From positions 105,524,001-105,588,000 of the forward strand of contig OZ231126.1 in assembly GCA_965153355.1 (NCBI GenBank): 64,000 nucleotides of DNA, in the 5' to 3' direction. This document shows positions 22,561-33,514 of this stretch, piece after piece. The position numbers were made by a program, and so were the translations under genes. The notes under the pieces are model-generated. The model worked only from the letters and a program-made list of their open reading frames with translations. It had not been told where the DNA came from and searched no databases. The stretch's first letter is position 1. Each line of letters opens with the position of its first letter. The stretch is from Flaccisagitta enflata. Lineage: Eukaryota > Chaetognatha > Sagittoidea > Aphragmophora.

Positions 22561-23408
22561 TAGCAGCCCAAAGGCAGTAAGTGGTCAGCGGTATCCGTGC
22601 CCTGCTTGAGTAGAAAGTGATTTAGGTTGTGAGGGAGCAGGGCAGCGGCCCCGAAGGGGACGAAGTCCTGTAGAACACAGGGGGAAAATCCGTCCGTCCG
22701 TCCGTCCGTCCGTCCGTCCGTCCGTCCGTCCGTCCGTCCGTCCGTCCGTCCGTCCGTCCGTCCTTCTGTCTGCCTTCCTTCTGTCCAGGATGCCCTGTTA
22801 TTCAAATTTTCATTGAATACCATGGAGAAATGACAAAAGCCAGTATATGGATAATGGTACCCTTGCCCTTATTTTATAGTTTGTGGGTTATGTTGAGGGA
22901 GGAGCAGGCCAGGATCTGGGTGTCTGAGACGAGAATTTAGGACTCAGAGACCAATTTCTTGGTCTCAGAGGCAAGGAATTCAGTCTCTGAGGCCAGAATT
23001 TGGGCCTCTGAGGCTAGGATTTAGGTCTGTAAGGCCAGAACCTAGGTCTTGGAGGTCAGAATCTGGGTCTCAAAGGTCAGGATCTGGGTGTCTATGGTTA
23101 GGTTGAGGGTTATAGGAGCCAGAATCTAAGTTTAAGGGGCCAAAATGATAGAACTCAGGCCAGTATTCAGTTTTTCTAGCCAGATTTGGCTCATTTTGCT
23201 TGGTTTTGGGCCCTTTTGCCTGGATTTGGCACATTTTGGCTGGATTAAGGCCATTTTGCTTGGATTTGGGCCATACAGTTTGGATTTTGACCCCAAAGGA
23301 GACAAAGCCCTGAGGGTGGGGCAGGGGGGGGGGCGGACATACGTACGTACGGACGGACAGATTCCCCCTGTGTTCTACAGGACTTCGTCCCCTTTGGGGC
23401 CGCTGCCC
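22560..23408. mobile_element. Foldback-like element C
   Basis: The conserved module (22,560-22,639) precedes a TIR-bounded part at 22,640-23,408. The left TIR runs into a (GTCC)n tract of about 70 bp. The interior has GGCCAGAATTTGGGTCTCTG-like and TTTTGCTTGGATTTGGGCC-like arrays, and the right end repeats the TIR after GTACGTACGGACGG. Confidence 0.8.
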
Positions 23409-23814
23409 AAAAAGTGAAAAAGATGTGTTTTTTCGATTTTTTGAAAAATATGTATGATTTTCTTCATTTTTTTGGTCAAATATGCCCCTGGGGATGATGA
23501 ACTGAAGCAAGAAAAAAATTGGAATACTCCTCCTCTCTAAATGTGGAAAAACATGAAGAAAATTATTCGTTGCTGAAATCGTTTATTTCAACGACTTTGA
23601 ATTTCTTTTGTTTTCAATAGTTATAAAGTCGCTGAAATCAACGACTTTTGCCAGACCAAATTCGCGATTTTTATATCTTATGACCTTCATGGGCCACTCA
23701 ATAGGTCGACTGCCCTTTGACTACTAAGAGAAGCCCATGACCACTTTTGGTAAGCTTTTCGCTTTTAGGGTAGATGAGAAAGGATGTTTTTCAGATTCTG
23801 TTTTATGGAAAACT

Positions 23815-25933
23815 AGGCATGAACGGTTGAGCTATTAGAACATGTTTTTAAACAATTTCGTTGGGGGAGTGGGTTTTTTTACCTGTTGATGAACGATGCT
23901 ATGTTGCTCTTGATGAACGAAGCTATGTTGCTGTTCATGAACAGCCAAAAAAAGTCTAGGCATGAACGCTTGAGCTAATAGAACACATTTTTAAAGGGCT
24001 CATAGAGGACCATAAAAATCACGTTCATGACTGGCCAAAAAAATCCACTCCACCAACGATGTGTATTGAATTTCTTAGCTTTTTAATAATGACCCAATAG
24101 TGTACATTCAATAACTTTGAAAAAAGTCGCTCAAAAATGATCATTGAAATGTAATTATTGAACGGATAGCTTATTCAGAGGGAAAAAAGAAAAAATAGTT
24201 TCTTATGATTAACAAGGCCAAATTACAGCCAATTCATAATCAAAAACTTGTGAGTTTTGAATGAATGTATGAATGAATGTATGAATAAACAAATGAATGA
24301 ATGAATGATTGAATGAGTGAATGAATGAATGAATGAATAAATGAATGAATGAAAGAATGAATGAATGAATGAATTAATAGACGCACAAATCAATGAATGG
24401 AAAGTGAATGGCAAGCAAAATTGAGTGAATTTTTCAAAAGCATATCGTTCAGTGTTTTTAGTGAGGGGAATTAAGCAGATAACCCAACTAGACCTGAAAA
24501 CAAGGCCGGATACACGGCAATCTAGTCGCGGACGGTTGGGCAGGAGCAGTAATACGAAAACCGCTCGGAATTCAAAAATGTGACCTACCGACCGACCTAC
24601 CGTCAAACCTACCGACCGACACGGCAAGGTGTAGAGTCGCGTGTCCGCGACTAAAAATGTATCCCCAGGTTTTGATGACTGTTTGTGTTTTTTTTTCCTC
24701 ACAAAAAAAAAAAAAGTTACCACCATAATGATATTTTTCATTTTTGTTTTTCCACTTTTCATTTTTCTTTTTAAAGTTTCTTTTTAATTTTAAGATTTTT
24801 TATTTTTTATTTTTCAAATTTTACATTTCCCATTTTAAATTTCAAATTTCAAATTTCAAATTTCAAATTTCACATTTCACATTTCACATTTCACATTTCA
24901 CATTTCACATTTCAAATTTCAAATTTCAAATTTCAAATTTCAAATATCAAATTTCAGTTTTCAAATTTCAAATTTCAAATTTCAAATTTCAAATTTCACA
25001 CTTCACACTTCACACTTCACATTTCACATTTCACATTTCACATTTCAAATTTCAAATTTCAAATTTCAAATTTCAAATTTCAAATTTCAAATTTCAAATT
25101 TCAAATTTCACATTTCACATTTCACATTTCACATTTCAAATTTCAAATTTCAAATTTCAAATTTCAAATTTCAAATTTTGAATTTTGAATTTCACATTTC
25201 ACATTTCACATTTCACATTTCACATTTTTATTTTCACTTTTATATTTCAGTTTTTTATTTTCATTTTTTGCTTTTCACTTTTTACCTTTTACCTTTATCT
25301 TTTCTTTTTATATTCTTTATGTTTTTTTCTGTTTTGAATTTTGTATCTTTTATTTTTTTTTTATTTTTCATTTTTCATTTTTCATTTTTCATTTTTCATT
25401 TTTCATTTTTCATTTATGGTTTTTCATTTTTCATTTTTCATTTTTCATCTTTTATTTTTCATTTTTTACATTTTTTCATTTTTTATTTTTCATTTTATAT
25501 GATTTACTTTCATTTTTCATTCTTTTTCATTTTCATTTTTTTTTCTTCTTTTTAATCTCCTTTGTTTTCACACATTATTTCATTCTAATCATTTTTCATT
25601 TTTCATCTTTGAATTTTTGAATAAGATATTCTATTCATTTACAAACAGTAAAACAATCCACTTAATTAACAAAAAAAAAAAGAAAAAAAAATTAACAATT
25701 TTTTTAAACAATCTTTTTCATCAAATAACTTAAAAAAAAAACCATATTAAAATTAGGTTTACATTTTTTTCTAGATGGATCCATTGAAATTCCCTTCTAT
25801 TCAGTTTGCGCGCTCGGTATTGTTTGATTTCGGGATTGCACTGTGAAGAAGAAGAAGAAGAAGAAGACGGAGAAGAAGAAGAAGAAGAACGAGAAGAAGA
25901 AGAGGAAGAAGGCGAAGGAGAAGAAGAAGATGA
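23815..25933 (+). repeat. Composite repeat unit, copy 2
   Basis: It is collinear with 11,820-13,790. The GTTCATGAAC block spans 23,820-24,040. The CACTCCACCAACGAT block and (TGAA)n follow at 24,250-24,380, and a long TTTCAAA/TTTCACA and TTTTTCA heptamer array covers about 24,770-25,500. The TTTTTTTCTAGATGGATCC end and (GAA)n at 25,847-25,933 close the unit. It differs from copy 1 by a clean HINE insertion at 24,500-24,653. No gene is present. Confidence 0.8.
24500..24653 (+). mobile_element. Complete HINE-like element with defined empty site
   Basis: It begins ACAAGGCCGGATACACGGCA and ends in the hairpin AGTCGCGTGTCCGCGACTA. Copy 1 of the host repeat (12,811-12,830) shows the uninterrupted site GACCTGAAGAAAATGTATCC. 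Removing exactly 154 bp here restores the same 20-bp length, so there is no target-site duplication. Subterminal TAGTCGCGGACG (left) and GTCCGCGACTA (right) are inverted repeats, and a GACC-rich tract lies between them. Confidence 0.85.
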
Positions 25934-26010
25934 AGAAGAAGACAAAAAAAAAAGAAAATGATGGTTATGTCAACATTGTCAAATCTGAGGGAAATTGAAA
26001 TGGAAATTTA

Positions 26011-26160
26011 ACAAGGCCGGATATACGGCAATCCAGTCGCGGATGGCTGGGCAGGAGCAGTATTGCAAAAACTGACCTGAATTCAAAAATGTGACAGATG
26101 GACCGACATACCGACCTACCGACCGACACGGCAAGGTGTAGAGTCGCATGTCCGCGACCA
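26011..26160 (+). mobile_element. Complete HINE-like element
   Basis: It starts ACAAGGCCGGATATACGGCA and ends AGTCGCATGTCCGCGACCA, slightly decayed. The internal GACC/GACA tract is present. It is flanked by A-runs, as are other copies. Confidence 0.8.
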
Positions 26161-26241
26161 AAAATGGGTGAAAAATCATGCAAGGGCCACCAGCCACTAT
26201 CTTTCCCACATACGAATAAGGATCAAGGGATTAGATTATAG

Positions 26242-26446
<205 letters not shown>

Positions 26447-26736
26447 GCATTTTTGATCAGAAGCTCAGGAGCGATCACATCGTAGAAAGCAGCACTTAGA
26501 CCCCTGAGACCCATTTGGACGGCCTTCAATTTTAAGAACGATTTCGTTTGTTGAGTGGATAAAGATAACAGTTGAACGACAGTTGAACTATTTTACCATA
26601 GATGAACAGTTGAGATAAGAGCTTATTTGTTATAAATGCAGTGGACTAGGCACCGTATTCAGCAAGGCGATTGACACTCCCCCTCTATCCTGGACAAATA
26701 AGCGGGGGCATTATTGCAAAATGGGTTTGTAATTCA

Positions 26737-26915
26737 ACAAGGCTGGATACACGGTAGTCAAATCGCGGATGGTTGGGCTGGAGCAGTAATGCAAAAACCG
26801 CTTGGAATTCAAAAATATGACAGACCGACCAACCAACCGACAGATGGACCGACCCACTAAAAATGTGACGTGACCGACCGACACACCATGTTCCAGAGAT
26901 GTGTGTCCGCGCCTA
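26737..26915 (+). mobile_element. Diverged HINE-like element
   Basis: It starts ACAAGGCTGGATACACGGTA, has GACC/GACA tracts, and ends GTGTGTCCGCGCCTA with the hairpin partly lost. Confidence 0.7.
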
Positions 26916-27194
26916 AACAAAACAATGCTTATCTGGCCCTGGCTGTTTTTGAACAATTTGAAATTTGAGCTTTTGATGAACGGTTTTGTTCATTGAGCTG
27001 GGATTTTGGCCTCCGGGTTGGGATTTGGGCCTCCAGGTTGGGATTTGGGCCACAAGGCAGGAATTGGGATTGGGATTTAAGTCCAAGGGGGGACGGACGG
27101 AGAAGAAGGAGGAGAAGGAGAAGGAGGAAAAAATTCCCCATATTTGTGAAAGAATAGGTCATCGACCGACATCGACCCCTTCGGTGCCGCTGCC

Positions 27195-27745
27195 CAAAAG
27201 CAAACTACTTGTTTGTCATCCAAATAATGAGAAAAACATAGCATGAGAAAAATTTATGACCATTTTGAATCTCTGTGAAAGATCTTTAAAATGAGACCTT
27301 GCTGGATGTCCTAGCTCTATCCGTTTAAAAATGGCATTAGGATGGAGACAGGTGGTCGATAATTTGGAAATTAAGTACATGATTTTCATGGGTTATCTTC
27401 ATTCTTATATAAAAATAAAACGCATTGAGTTAGAAATTTGTTGTTGGCGCCATTTTAAAGAAAATTTGAAGCTCTTTAATTTGCTCATGGAAAACAAGTA
27501 GCTAGGACAATCCTGGGCTGCATCATTGACAAAAACGGAAAGACAATAATTGCCCATTAAGAAAATACAAATGAGCTTCAATCAGTGATTTTTTTCTTCA
27601 AACTTTTGCCATTTCCAAACTAATAAAGCTACAATAACCAGCAACGTGGCATTTGGAAGATTTTTTGCAGAGATTTCAAACGGTCATGGATTTTCTATGG
27701 TTCAGGCCCATAGTTACGCAGAAACTAGCAAAACAAAGTGTTCGC
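27195..27745 (+). mobile_element. Interior copy of the CAGGGTGTTTCA MITE family
   Basis: It shares GAGACCTTGCTGGATGTC, TTTGCTCATGG and CAGCAACGTGGCATTTGG words with 14,183-15,176 and 21,285-21,815. Terminal repeats are missing. Confidence 0.7.
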
Positions 27746-27750
27746 TTTTT

Positions 27751-27997
27751 GGGCAGTGGCCGCAAAGGGGACAATGTCCTGTAGAACACGGGGGGACTTT
27801 CGTTCATTCGTTCGTTTGTTTCTCCGTCCCCCCCTAGCCTCGGGGCTCAAATCCCAGCCTCCAGGCTCAAATCCTAGCCTCCAGGCTCAAATCCTATTCT
27901 CAAGGCTTAAATCCCAGCCTTGGGGCTCAAGCTCCAGCCTTGAGGCTGAAATATCAGCCCTGAGGCTAAAATCCCAGCCTCAAGGCTCAAATCCCAA
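27751..27997 (+). mobile_element. Foldback-like element F, left half
   Basis: A GGGCAGTGGCCGCAAAGGGG end is followed by TCGTTCATTCGTTCG and a GGCTCAAATCCCAGCCT minisatellite. It is cut off at about 27,998, where the large inverted repeat begins; no right TIR is seen. Confidence 0.65.
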
Positions 27998-28112
27998 ACT
28001 CGTGACCCAGAGGGCCACGAGCTCACACGCTACCTCTGAGCTATGCCCCACCCCTCAAAGTCACCTTCGCGTCCCCAGTCGCATCCGACAACATTCGAGA
28101 GAAGCAGAGAAA

Positions 28113-29300
28113 AATGTTTGCTGATATAAAAAAAGAATTGGCTGATTTTGATGTCTATTTCGATGAGGATCCTTCAACAAGCTTCTCAAGTGCCACGTCG
28201 ACGCCAGCAGCATCCCAGCCTCTCAAAAATCAGCATGTCACTGCAGCAACAACTGATGCACACGATGCCACGGTATAAAGGCCCATTTCAAAGAGTTTAG
28301 GCCAGCCAAATTCGAGTTGTCCCTCAAAACACTCAAAAACGCCTTCAACTGAAGCACTTGACGAGGCGCTGCAGCCAAACCACTTGGAGAAGGGCCCCAA
28401 GACTAAGCAGGCGTCTACATCAACTAAAGGGCTAACAAACGCGACCATCCGCGACCCTCTAGCCCCTCCCGTTCTCCAGCAGTGCTTCGACAAAACTGAA
28501 AATGTCACCAAAACGCCCAAATCTGAACCGCACAGTGGATCAAAACCGGGAAAAATGACAAAAAAACCTATCTCCGGCTCTCAAAAGAGTTCGGAGGATT
28601 CCAAAAAAGATCAATTTGATAGATCTCAACCTGCTGAATCTGCCTACGCTATTTTCGAGAACGTCGCTCCAACCGTTTCGAAGATACAGAGCGTCAAAGC
28701 CAAAAATCTTCAGCACAGCGCGCCGAAAACTGGATTTTTAAGCACAAATTCAGAAAAACCTCAATTTCTCCGTGAGAAAGGATGCCTGAGCACTGAAAAT
28801 TCTCAATTTGACAGTTTGTGCCGTGCCGAAGTCGAGGGCGAGGTCCCCAAGCATGAGAAATTTACCGTTTTAGAGATAAAGACTGATGAAGTTGCAAATA
28901 AAAAAATTTCCGAATTTCAAACAGAAAAACTTAGATTTCTCGGTGACAAAGAATGTCGGAGCTCTGAAAAATTGAATGTTGACAGTTTATGCCGTGTCGA
29001 AGCTAATGGTGATGTCCGTGTCCACGAGAAATCTACCGTTTCAGCGCCAGAGACCGGCAAAGTTCCAAACCCAAAAATTTCCAAACTTCAAGCCGTTATC
29101 AACGCAGTTGACTATTATGATATTGATATGAAGAATAGGCACATCAACAGGCACTTGATCCAGATTTTAGGCAACTTCTAAACGACGCCAGGACTGGTTT
29201 ACAGTTCAGGAAAATCCCACTCGGTGATTCATACATCTACGTCGATGTCTCAAACGGTCCCGCTAGACCGTTTGTTCCGCTCAATTTTTGAAAGAAGATA
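28113..29300 (+). pseudogene. Ty3/gypsy pol linker and integrase N-terminus, left arm
   Basis: Open stretches encode a Ser/Lys/Pro-rich low-complexity protein starting M-F-A-D-I-K-K-E-L. After a frameshift near 29,160, they end with a segment of the type D-F-R-Q-L-L-N-D then Y-V-D-V-S-N-G. That end matches the region just before the integrase zinc-binding domain in many invertebrate gypsy elements. A stop at about 28,276 and the frameshift make it a pseudogene. The low-complexity part is not recognised and may be linker or foreign sequence. Confidence 0.6.
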
Positions 29301-29329
29301 TTTGACGTCATTAAAAATTTCAGCGAGAA

Positions 29330-29885
29330 AAATTTTAGCGAGGAAAAATTTTAATAAGAAAAAATTTTAGCAAGAAACAATTCCAATGAAAAAAAATTAA
29401 CAAAAAAAATTTTAGCGAAAAAATTTTAGCGAAAAAATTTTAGCGAAAAAATTTTAGCGAAAAAATTTTAGCGAAAAAAAAATTTTAGTAAAAAAGATTT
29501 TAACGAAAAAATTCTAACGACCAAGATTTTAACGAGAAAAATTTTTATAAAAAAAATTTTAGGAAAAAATTTTAGTAAGAAAAAATTTTAGCGAAAAAAT
29601 TTTTGCGAAAATATTTCAACGCAAAAAAATTTAACCAGCAAAAATTTTAAACAAAAAAAAAATTTGCGAAAAAAATTCAGTTAAAAATTAAAGCAAAAAA
29701 ATTTTCTAACTAAATTTTTTTCGCAAAATGTTTTGTGCTAAAATTTTTTCTCGCTAAAATGTTTTTGCTAAAATTTTTCTCGCTAGAATTTTTTTTGTTC
29801 AAATTTTACTCGTTATAATTTTTGTCGTTAGATTTTTTTCATTAGAATTTTTTTTGCTAAAATTTTTCTCGCTGAAATTTTCATT
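29330..29885. repeat. AAAATTTTAGCG array at palindrome centre
   Basis: Diverged 11-14-bp units (GCGAAAAAATTTTA) run in one direction to about 29,690 and in the reverse complement direction after about 29,705. This makes the centre of the inverted repeat strongly self-complementary. Confidence 0.8.
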
Positions 29886-29899
29886 GACCTCAATTATTA

Positions 29900-31590
29900 A
29901 AAATTGAGCGGAACAAACATTTTAGCGGGACCGTTTGAGTCATCGACGTAGATGTATGAATCACCGAGTGGGATTTTCTTAAACTGTAAACCAGTCCTGG
30001 CGTTGTTTAGAAGTTGCCTAAAATCTGGATCAAGTGCCTGTTGATGTGCCAATTCTTCATATCAATATCATAATGGTCAACTGCGTTGATTACGGCTTGA
30101 AGTTCGGAAATTTTTGGGTTTGGAACTTTGCCGGCCTCTGGCGCTGAAACGGTAGATTTCTTGTGGACACGGACATCATCGTTAGCTTCGGCACGGCATA
30201 AACTGTCAACATGCAATTTTTCAGAGCTCCGACATTCTTTGTCACCGAGAAATCTAAGTTTTTCTGTTTGAAATTTGGAAATATTTTTATTTGCAACTTC
30301 ATCAGTCTTTATCTCCAAACGGTAAATTTCTCATGCTTGGGGACCTTGCCATTGACTTTGGCATGGCACCAACTGTCAAATTAAGAATTTTCAGTGCTCA
30401 GGCATCCTTCGTCACGGAGAAATTGAGGTTTTTCTGAATTTGTGCTTAAAAATCCAGTTTTCGGCGCACAGTGTTAATGATTTTTAGCTCTGACGCTCTG
30501 TATCTTCGAAAGGTTCGAGCAACGTTCTCGAAAATAGCGTAGGCAGATTCAGCAGGTCGAGATCTATCCATCTCGGTTAATCATTACCGGTTTTTAACTG
30601 GCGGTATTTTAGCACTGTTATTGGCCTAGGGAAGAGGCAATGGGCTAGAAAAAATGAATAAAGATACATCTTGTCCGGCAAGGTTAAATGCCCTGAAAAT
30701 CATTGATTTGAGGAGAACCGATGACTTATGGTCACAGACATTAGGCTCAATAATTAGGTTCGATCTGTCTGCAGATAATTATGCATTGATACAGTGTCTA
30801 TTGTTACATGACGCTTGCAGACAACCCGATGACAGTCTTACGCTTGGCAAATTAGTTAACAACCTTTTTCAAGTTGATTCTTCTCCGAAAAAATGCGCGA
30901 CAAATTAATTTGAATGCGTCGAAAACTTGGTCATAGTTCCTGATTATAATCGTTCTTTTTCTTTTTAGCTTTATTCCTTTTTTCATTTTAAATCTAATCT
31001 TGCGTCTTTTTCCGGCTGACTTGGTATGATGCGGTAAACACTTTATAGCCTAGATTTACTCAGTTGTTTTTAAGTCTTATGCAAACTGATCTTTTTTCGA
31101 TTCCTCCAAACTCTTCTGAAAGCCGGAAATAGGTTTTTTTGTCATTTTTCCCTGTTGTGATCCACTGTGCGGTTCAGATTTGGGCGTTTTGGTGACATTT
31201 TCAGTTTTGTCGAAGCACTGCTCGAGAACAGGAGGGGCTAGAGGGTCGCGGATGGTCACGTTTGTTAGCCCTTTAGTTGATGTAGACGCCTGCTTAGTCT
31301 TGGGGCCCTTCTCCAAGTGGTTTGGCTGCAGCGCCTCGTCAAGTGCTTCAGTTGAAGGCGTTTTTGAGTGTTTTGAGGGACAACTCGAATTTGGCTGGCC
31401 TAAACTCTTTGAAATGGGCCTTTTTACCGTGGCATTCTGTGCATCAGTTGTTGCTGCAGTGACATGCTGATTTTTGAGAGGCTGGGATGCTGCTGGCGTC
31501 GACGAGGCACTTGAGAAGCTTGTTGAGGGATCCTCATCGAAATAGACATCGAAATCAGCCAATTCTTTTTTTATATCAGCAAACATTTTT
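29900..31590 (-). pseudogene. Ty3/gypsy pol linker, right arm
   Basis: This is the inverted counterpart of 28,113-29,300. It begins at M-F-A-D-I-K-K-E-L (about 31,586) and ends near 30,007 before the D-V-S-N-G motif. It is interrupted by the insertion at 30,571-31,077 and by frameshifts. It lies on the same strand as the gypsy RT/RNase H at 32,055-33,059, so this arm is probably the original and the left arm the copy. Confidence 0.6.
30571..31077. other. Insertion of about 507 bp present in one palindrome arm only
   Basis: The left arm shows the uninterrupted sequence (reverse complement of about 28,600-28,640), so both borders are defined to within a few bases. The insert contains an open frame of 84 codons at 30,654-30,908 that I do not recognise. 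No terminal inverted repeats or target duplication are evident. Confidence 0.65.
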
Positions 31591-31644
31591 CTCTGCTTCT
31601 CTCTAATGTTGTCGGATGCGACTGGGGACGCAAAGGTGACTTTG

Positions 31645-31995
31645 AGGGGTGGGGGATAGTTCAGAGGTAGCGTGTGAGCTCTTGGCCCTCTGGGTCACGA
31701 GTTCGAGTCCTGTGTTGGACGAGTCTTTTCAACGGAGGTTGGAATCCTCAACAGAGGTTGGAATCCTCAACCATGCGATTGGGCTCTAGGAGGGGTTGCC
31801 AGGTGAATCCAGTAAAAACAGCTAGCTAGACGGGAGGGTTGGAAGGGTGGAAGGGTGGGTAACAATGGATCCGGACAGGGGCGCCTCGAATGGTGGATCT
31901 GCGTAACTGCGTTGGCAGGCAGAACGCCCCTTACTGTACGAAAGTATGCGAAACTTCCACTCCTCCCAAGTGGCAGCAACAACAACAACAACAAC
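31645..31995 (+). mobile_element. tRNA-derived SINE with 12-bp target duplication
   Basis: An A-box-like TAGTTCAGAGG (31,657-31,667) and a B-box-like GAGTTCGAGTCC (31,699-31,710) form a tRNA-like head. A non-tRNA body and a (CAA)n tail at 31,976-31,995 follow. AAGGTGACTTTG stands on both sides (31,633-31,644 and 31,996-32,007), a perfect 12-bp target-site duplication. Such elements are copied by LINE machinery. It sits inside gypsy-derived sequence. Confidence 0.9.
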
Positions 31996-32054
31996 AAGGT
32001 GACTTTGTGTTGACGAGAGGCTGGAGGATCTGCGGCGGATGCAGTTCTTGAAGG

Positions 32055-33059
32055 CTACGAGATTGATGAGATGGTTGGTTGACTTTGGATTGGTTTCAAA
32101 TGATGGCAGAAACAAACTGATGAGATTGTAGCTGAACTTTGCAACATGTCCAAATGTTGCAAGAAGACATGACGGTCATTGGCAACTGACGAGATGTTGG
32201 AGACAGATGCTGCTGCTTTGTTGGAGAGGATCTCATTTCGCCTTGAGAGTGCATCCGCCACAAAGTTACTTTTACCCTCTAGATAGCGGATATCAGTAGT
32301 AAATTCGGCTATCTCTGACAACTGATTTGTTTGCCTTGCTGTTGGTGTCAATGTTTCACATCCAAGCAATGAGAAAAACATAGCACCAAGCTTTGGTGGT
32401 CAGTATAAAGAGTAAAAGGGCGGCCTTCCGCCATGTGTTTAAAATGTCGTATGGCCTTGTGAGCAGCATTAAGCTCTCTGTCGTAAGGACACCAGTCTTG
32501 TCGACTGTCAAGTGTCTGATAGCTTTTTGGACCAAAAGGCCAACGGTTCCTATCCATGAGGGCCTCTTTGCTCAATGACAGCTCCAATCGCGACATCTGA
32601 AGCATCTGTTGTGATGGCAAGTAGGAGATTGGGATCAAGATGGTGGAGCATTGTCGAGTTAGCCAATGCATCTTTGATCGAGTCAAAAGATGTCTGCATA
32701 TCTTCAGACCAGTTTAGCCTTTTTGGACTTGCTTTCAAGGCGTCGAAAAAGTAATAGAGATGGTGGGCTGCTGCCTTGACAAAACGACCATAATAATTTA
32801 CCATCCCTAGAAATCTCCTGAGCTCTTTGATTGAGGTGGGTGGGCGGGTCTTTCTGATAGCCTCTACCTTCTCAGGGAGTGGACGGATACCATTTGCGTC
32901 GACGAGATGGCCCAGAAATTCGACTGATGACGCCCTCAGGATACACTTTTTCCTGTTCACCACGAGACCATTCTCTTCCAAAATCTTGAAGACACGCTCC
33001 AAGTCCTCGAGATGCTCTTCTTTTGTGGCTGAAGCAATCAAAATATCGTCAAGATATTT
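32055..33059 (-). pseudogene. Ty3/gypsy reverse transcriptase C-terminus and RNase H
   Basis: Reading leftwards from 33,059, the sequence starts exactly at the RT catalytic Y-L-D-D box. It continues through VNRKKCILRASSVEFLGHLV, LRRFLGMVNYYGRFV and the RNase H core (TTDASDVAIGAVIEQ, then D-R-E-L-N-A-A, Y-T-D-H-Q-S-L) to VADALSRR near 32,250. Frameshifts near 32,560 and 32,370 break it. A short segment at about 32,350-32,385 is foreign and matches a MITE (see findings). The RT N-terminus is missing. Confidence 0.85.
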
Positions 33060-33089
33060 ATAATTTTTATTTTCCGCTTAAATTCTTGC

Positions 33090-33400
33090 AGAATTTCCAA
33101 AAATAATTTCTAGGCAAAAAGAAAAAAATTTGGGAGAAAAAAAGTGTCCCTTTCATACCCCAAATCATGCCTCTCAGACCCTAAATCAGACCTTTCAGAC
33201 CCAAAATCAGGCCTCTCAGCCCCCCCAACCTAGCTTTTCAAACCGGAGAAAATTGTCCTATGTGGAATCATAGGTCATCGGCCCCTCCGGGGCCGCTGCC
33301 CCTCTCATAATCTCATTCCCACATACACTAACTTAGGGGCATCGGGTACCGCTGACCATGTAACGCTTTTGCGACTTTTGTTTTTGTTCTCATTGTGCTA
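33090..33400 (-). mobile_element. Foldback-related unit, inverted copy of 13,785-14,060
   Basis: A GGCCTGA-type minisatellite (33,160-33,235) is followed by the GGCCCCTCCGGGGCC hairpin and the GGTACCGCTGACCAT module, ending near AACGCTTTTGCGACTTTTG. The order and sequence mirror 13,785-14,060. Confidence 0.65.
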
Positions 33401-33514
33401 TATATAAGAGGTCATGTCCGTCAGTTGATTGGTCGGTTGGTTGATTGGTAACGCAAATGTTTCAAATGTGCAAAACGGCTGAGTCTTACGTATTTCTTCA
33501 TTCCTATCACCTCT

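Larger units (their letters stand above)
27998..31702. repeat. Large inverted repeat of gypsy pol with SINE heads
   Basis: The left arm (27,998 to about 29,700) and right arm (about 29,700 to 31,702) are inverted copies of a Ty3/gypsy linker-integrase segment. Each is bounded outside by the first 58 bp or so of a tRNA-derived SINE. The arms meet in arrays of AAAATTTTAGCG words (29,330-29,885). The right arm carries an extra insertion of about 507 bp at 30,571-31,077. The outer break lies inside the SINE B-box region. Confidence 0.85.

Noticed and set aside
28230-28520. Antisense 96-codon frames in both arms of the 28-31.7 kb palindrome
   Set aside because: Shadow of the gypsy linker sequence on the opposite strand; duplication comes from the inverted repeat.
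31650-31722. Possible functional tRNA gene
   Set aside because: A- and B-box-like words are present, but the body, (CAA)n tail and 12-bp target duplication show it is a SINE head; no clean cloverleaf.
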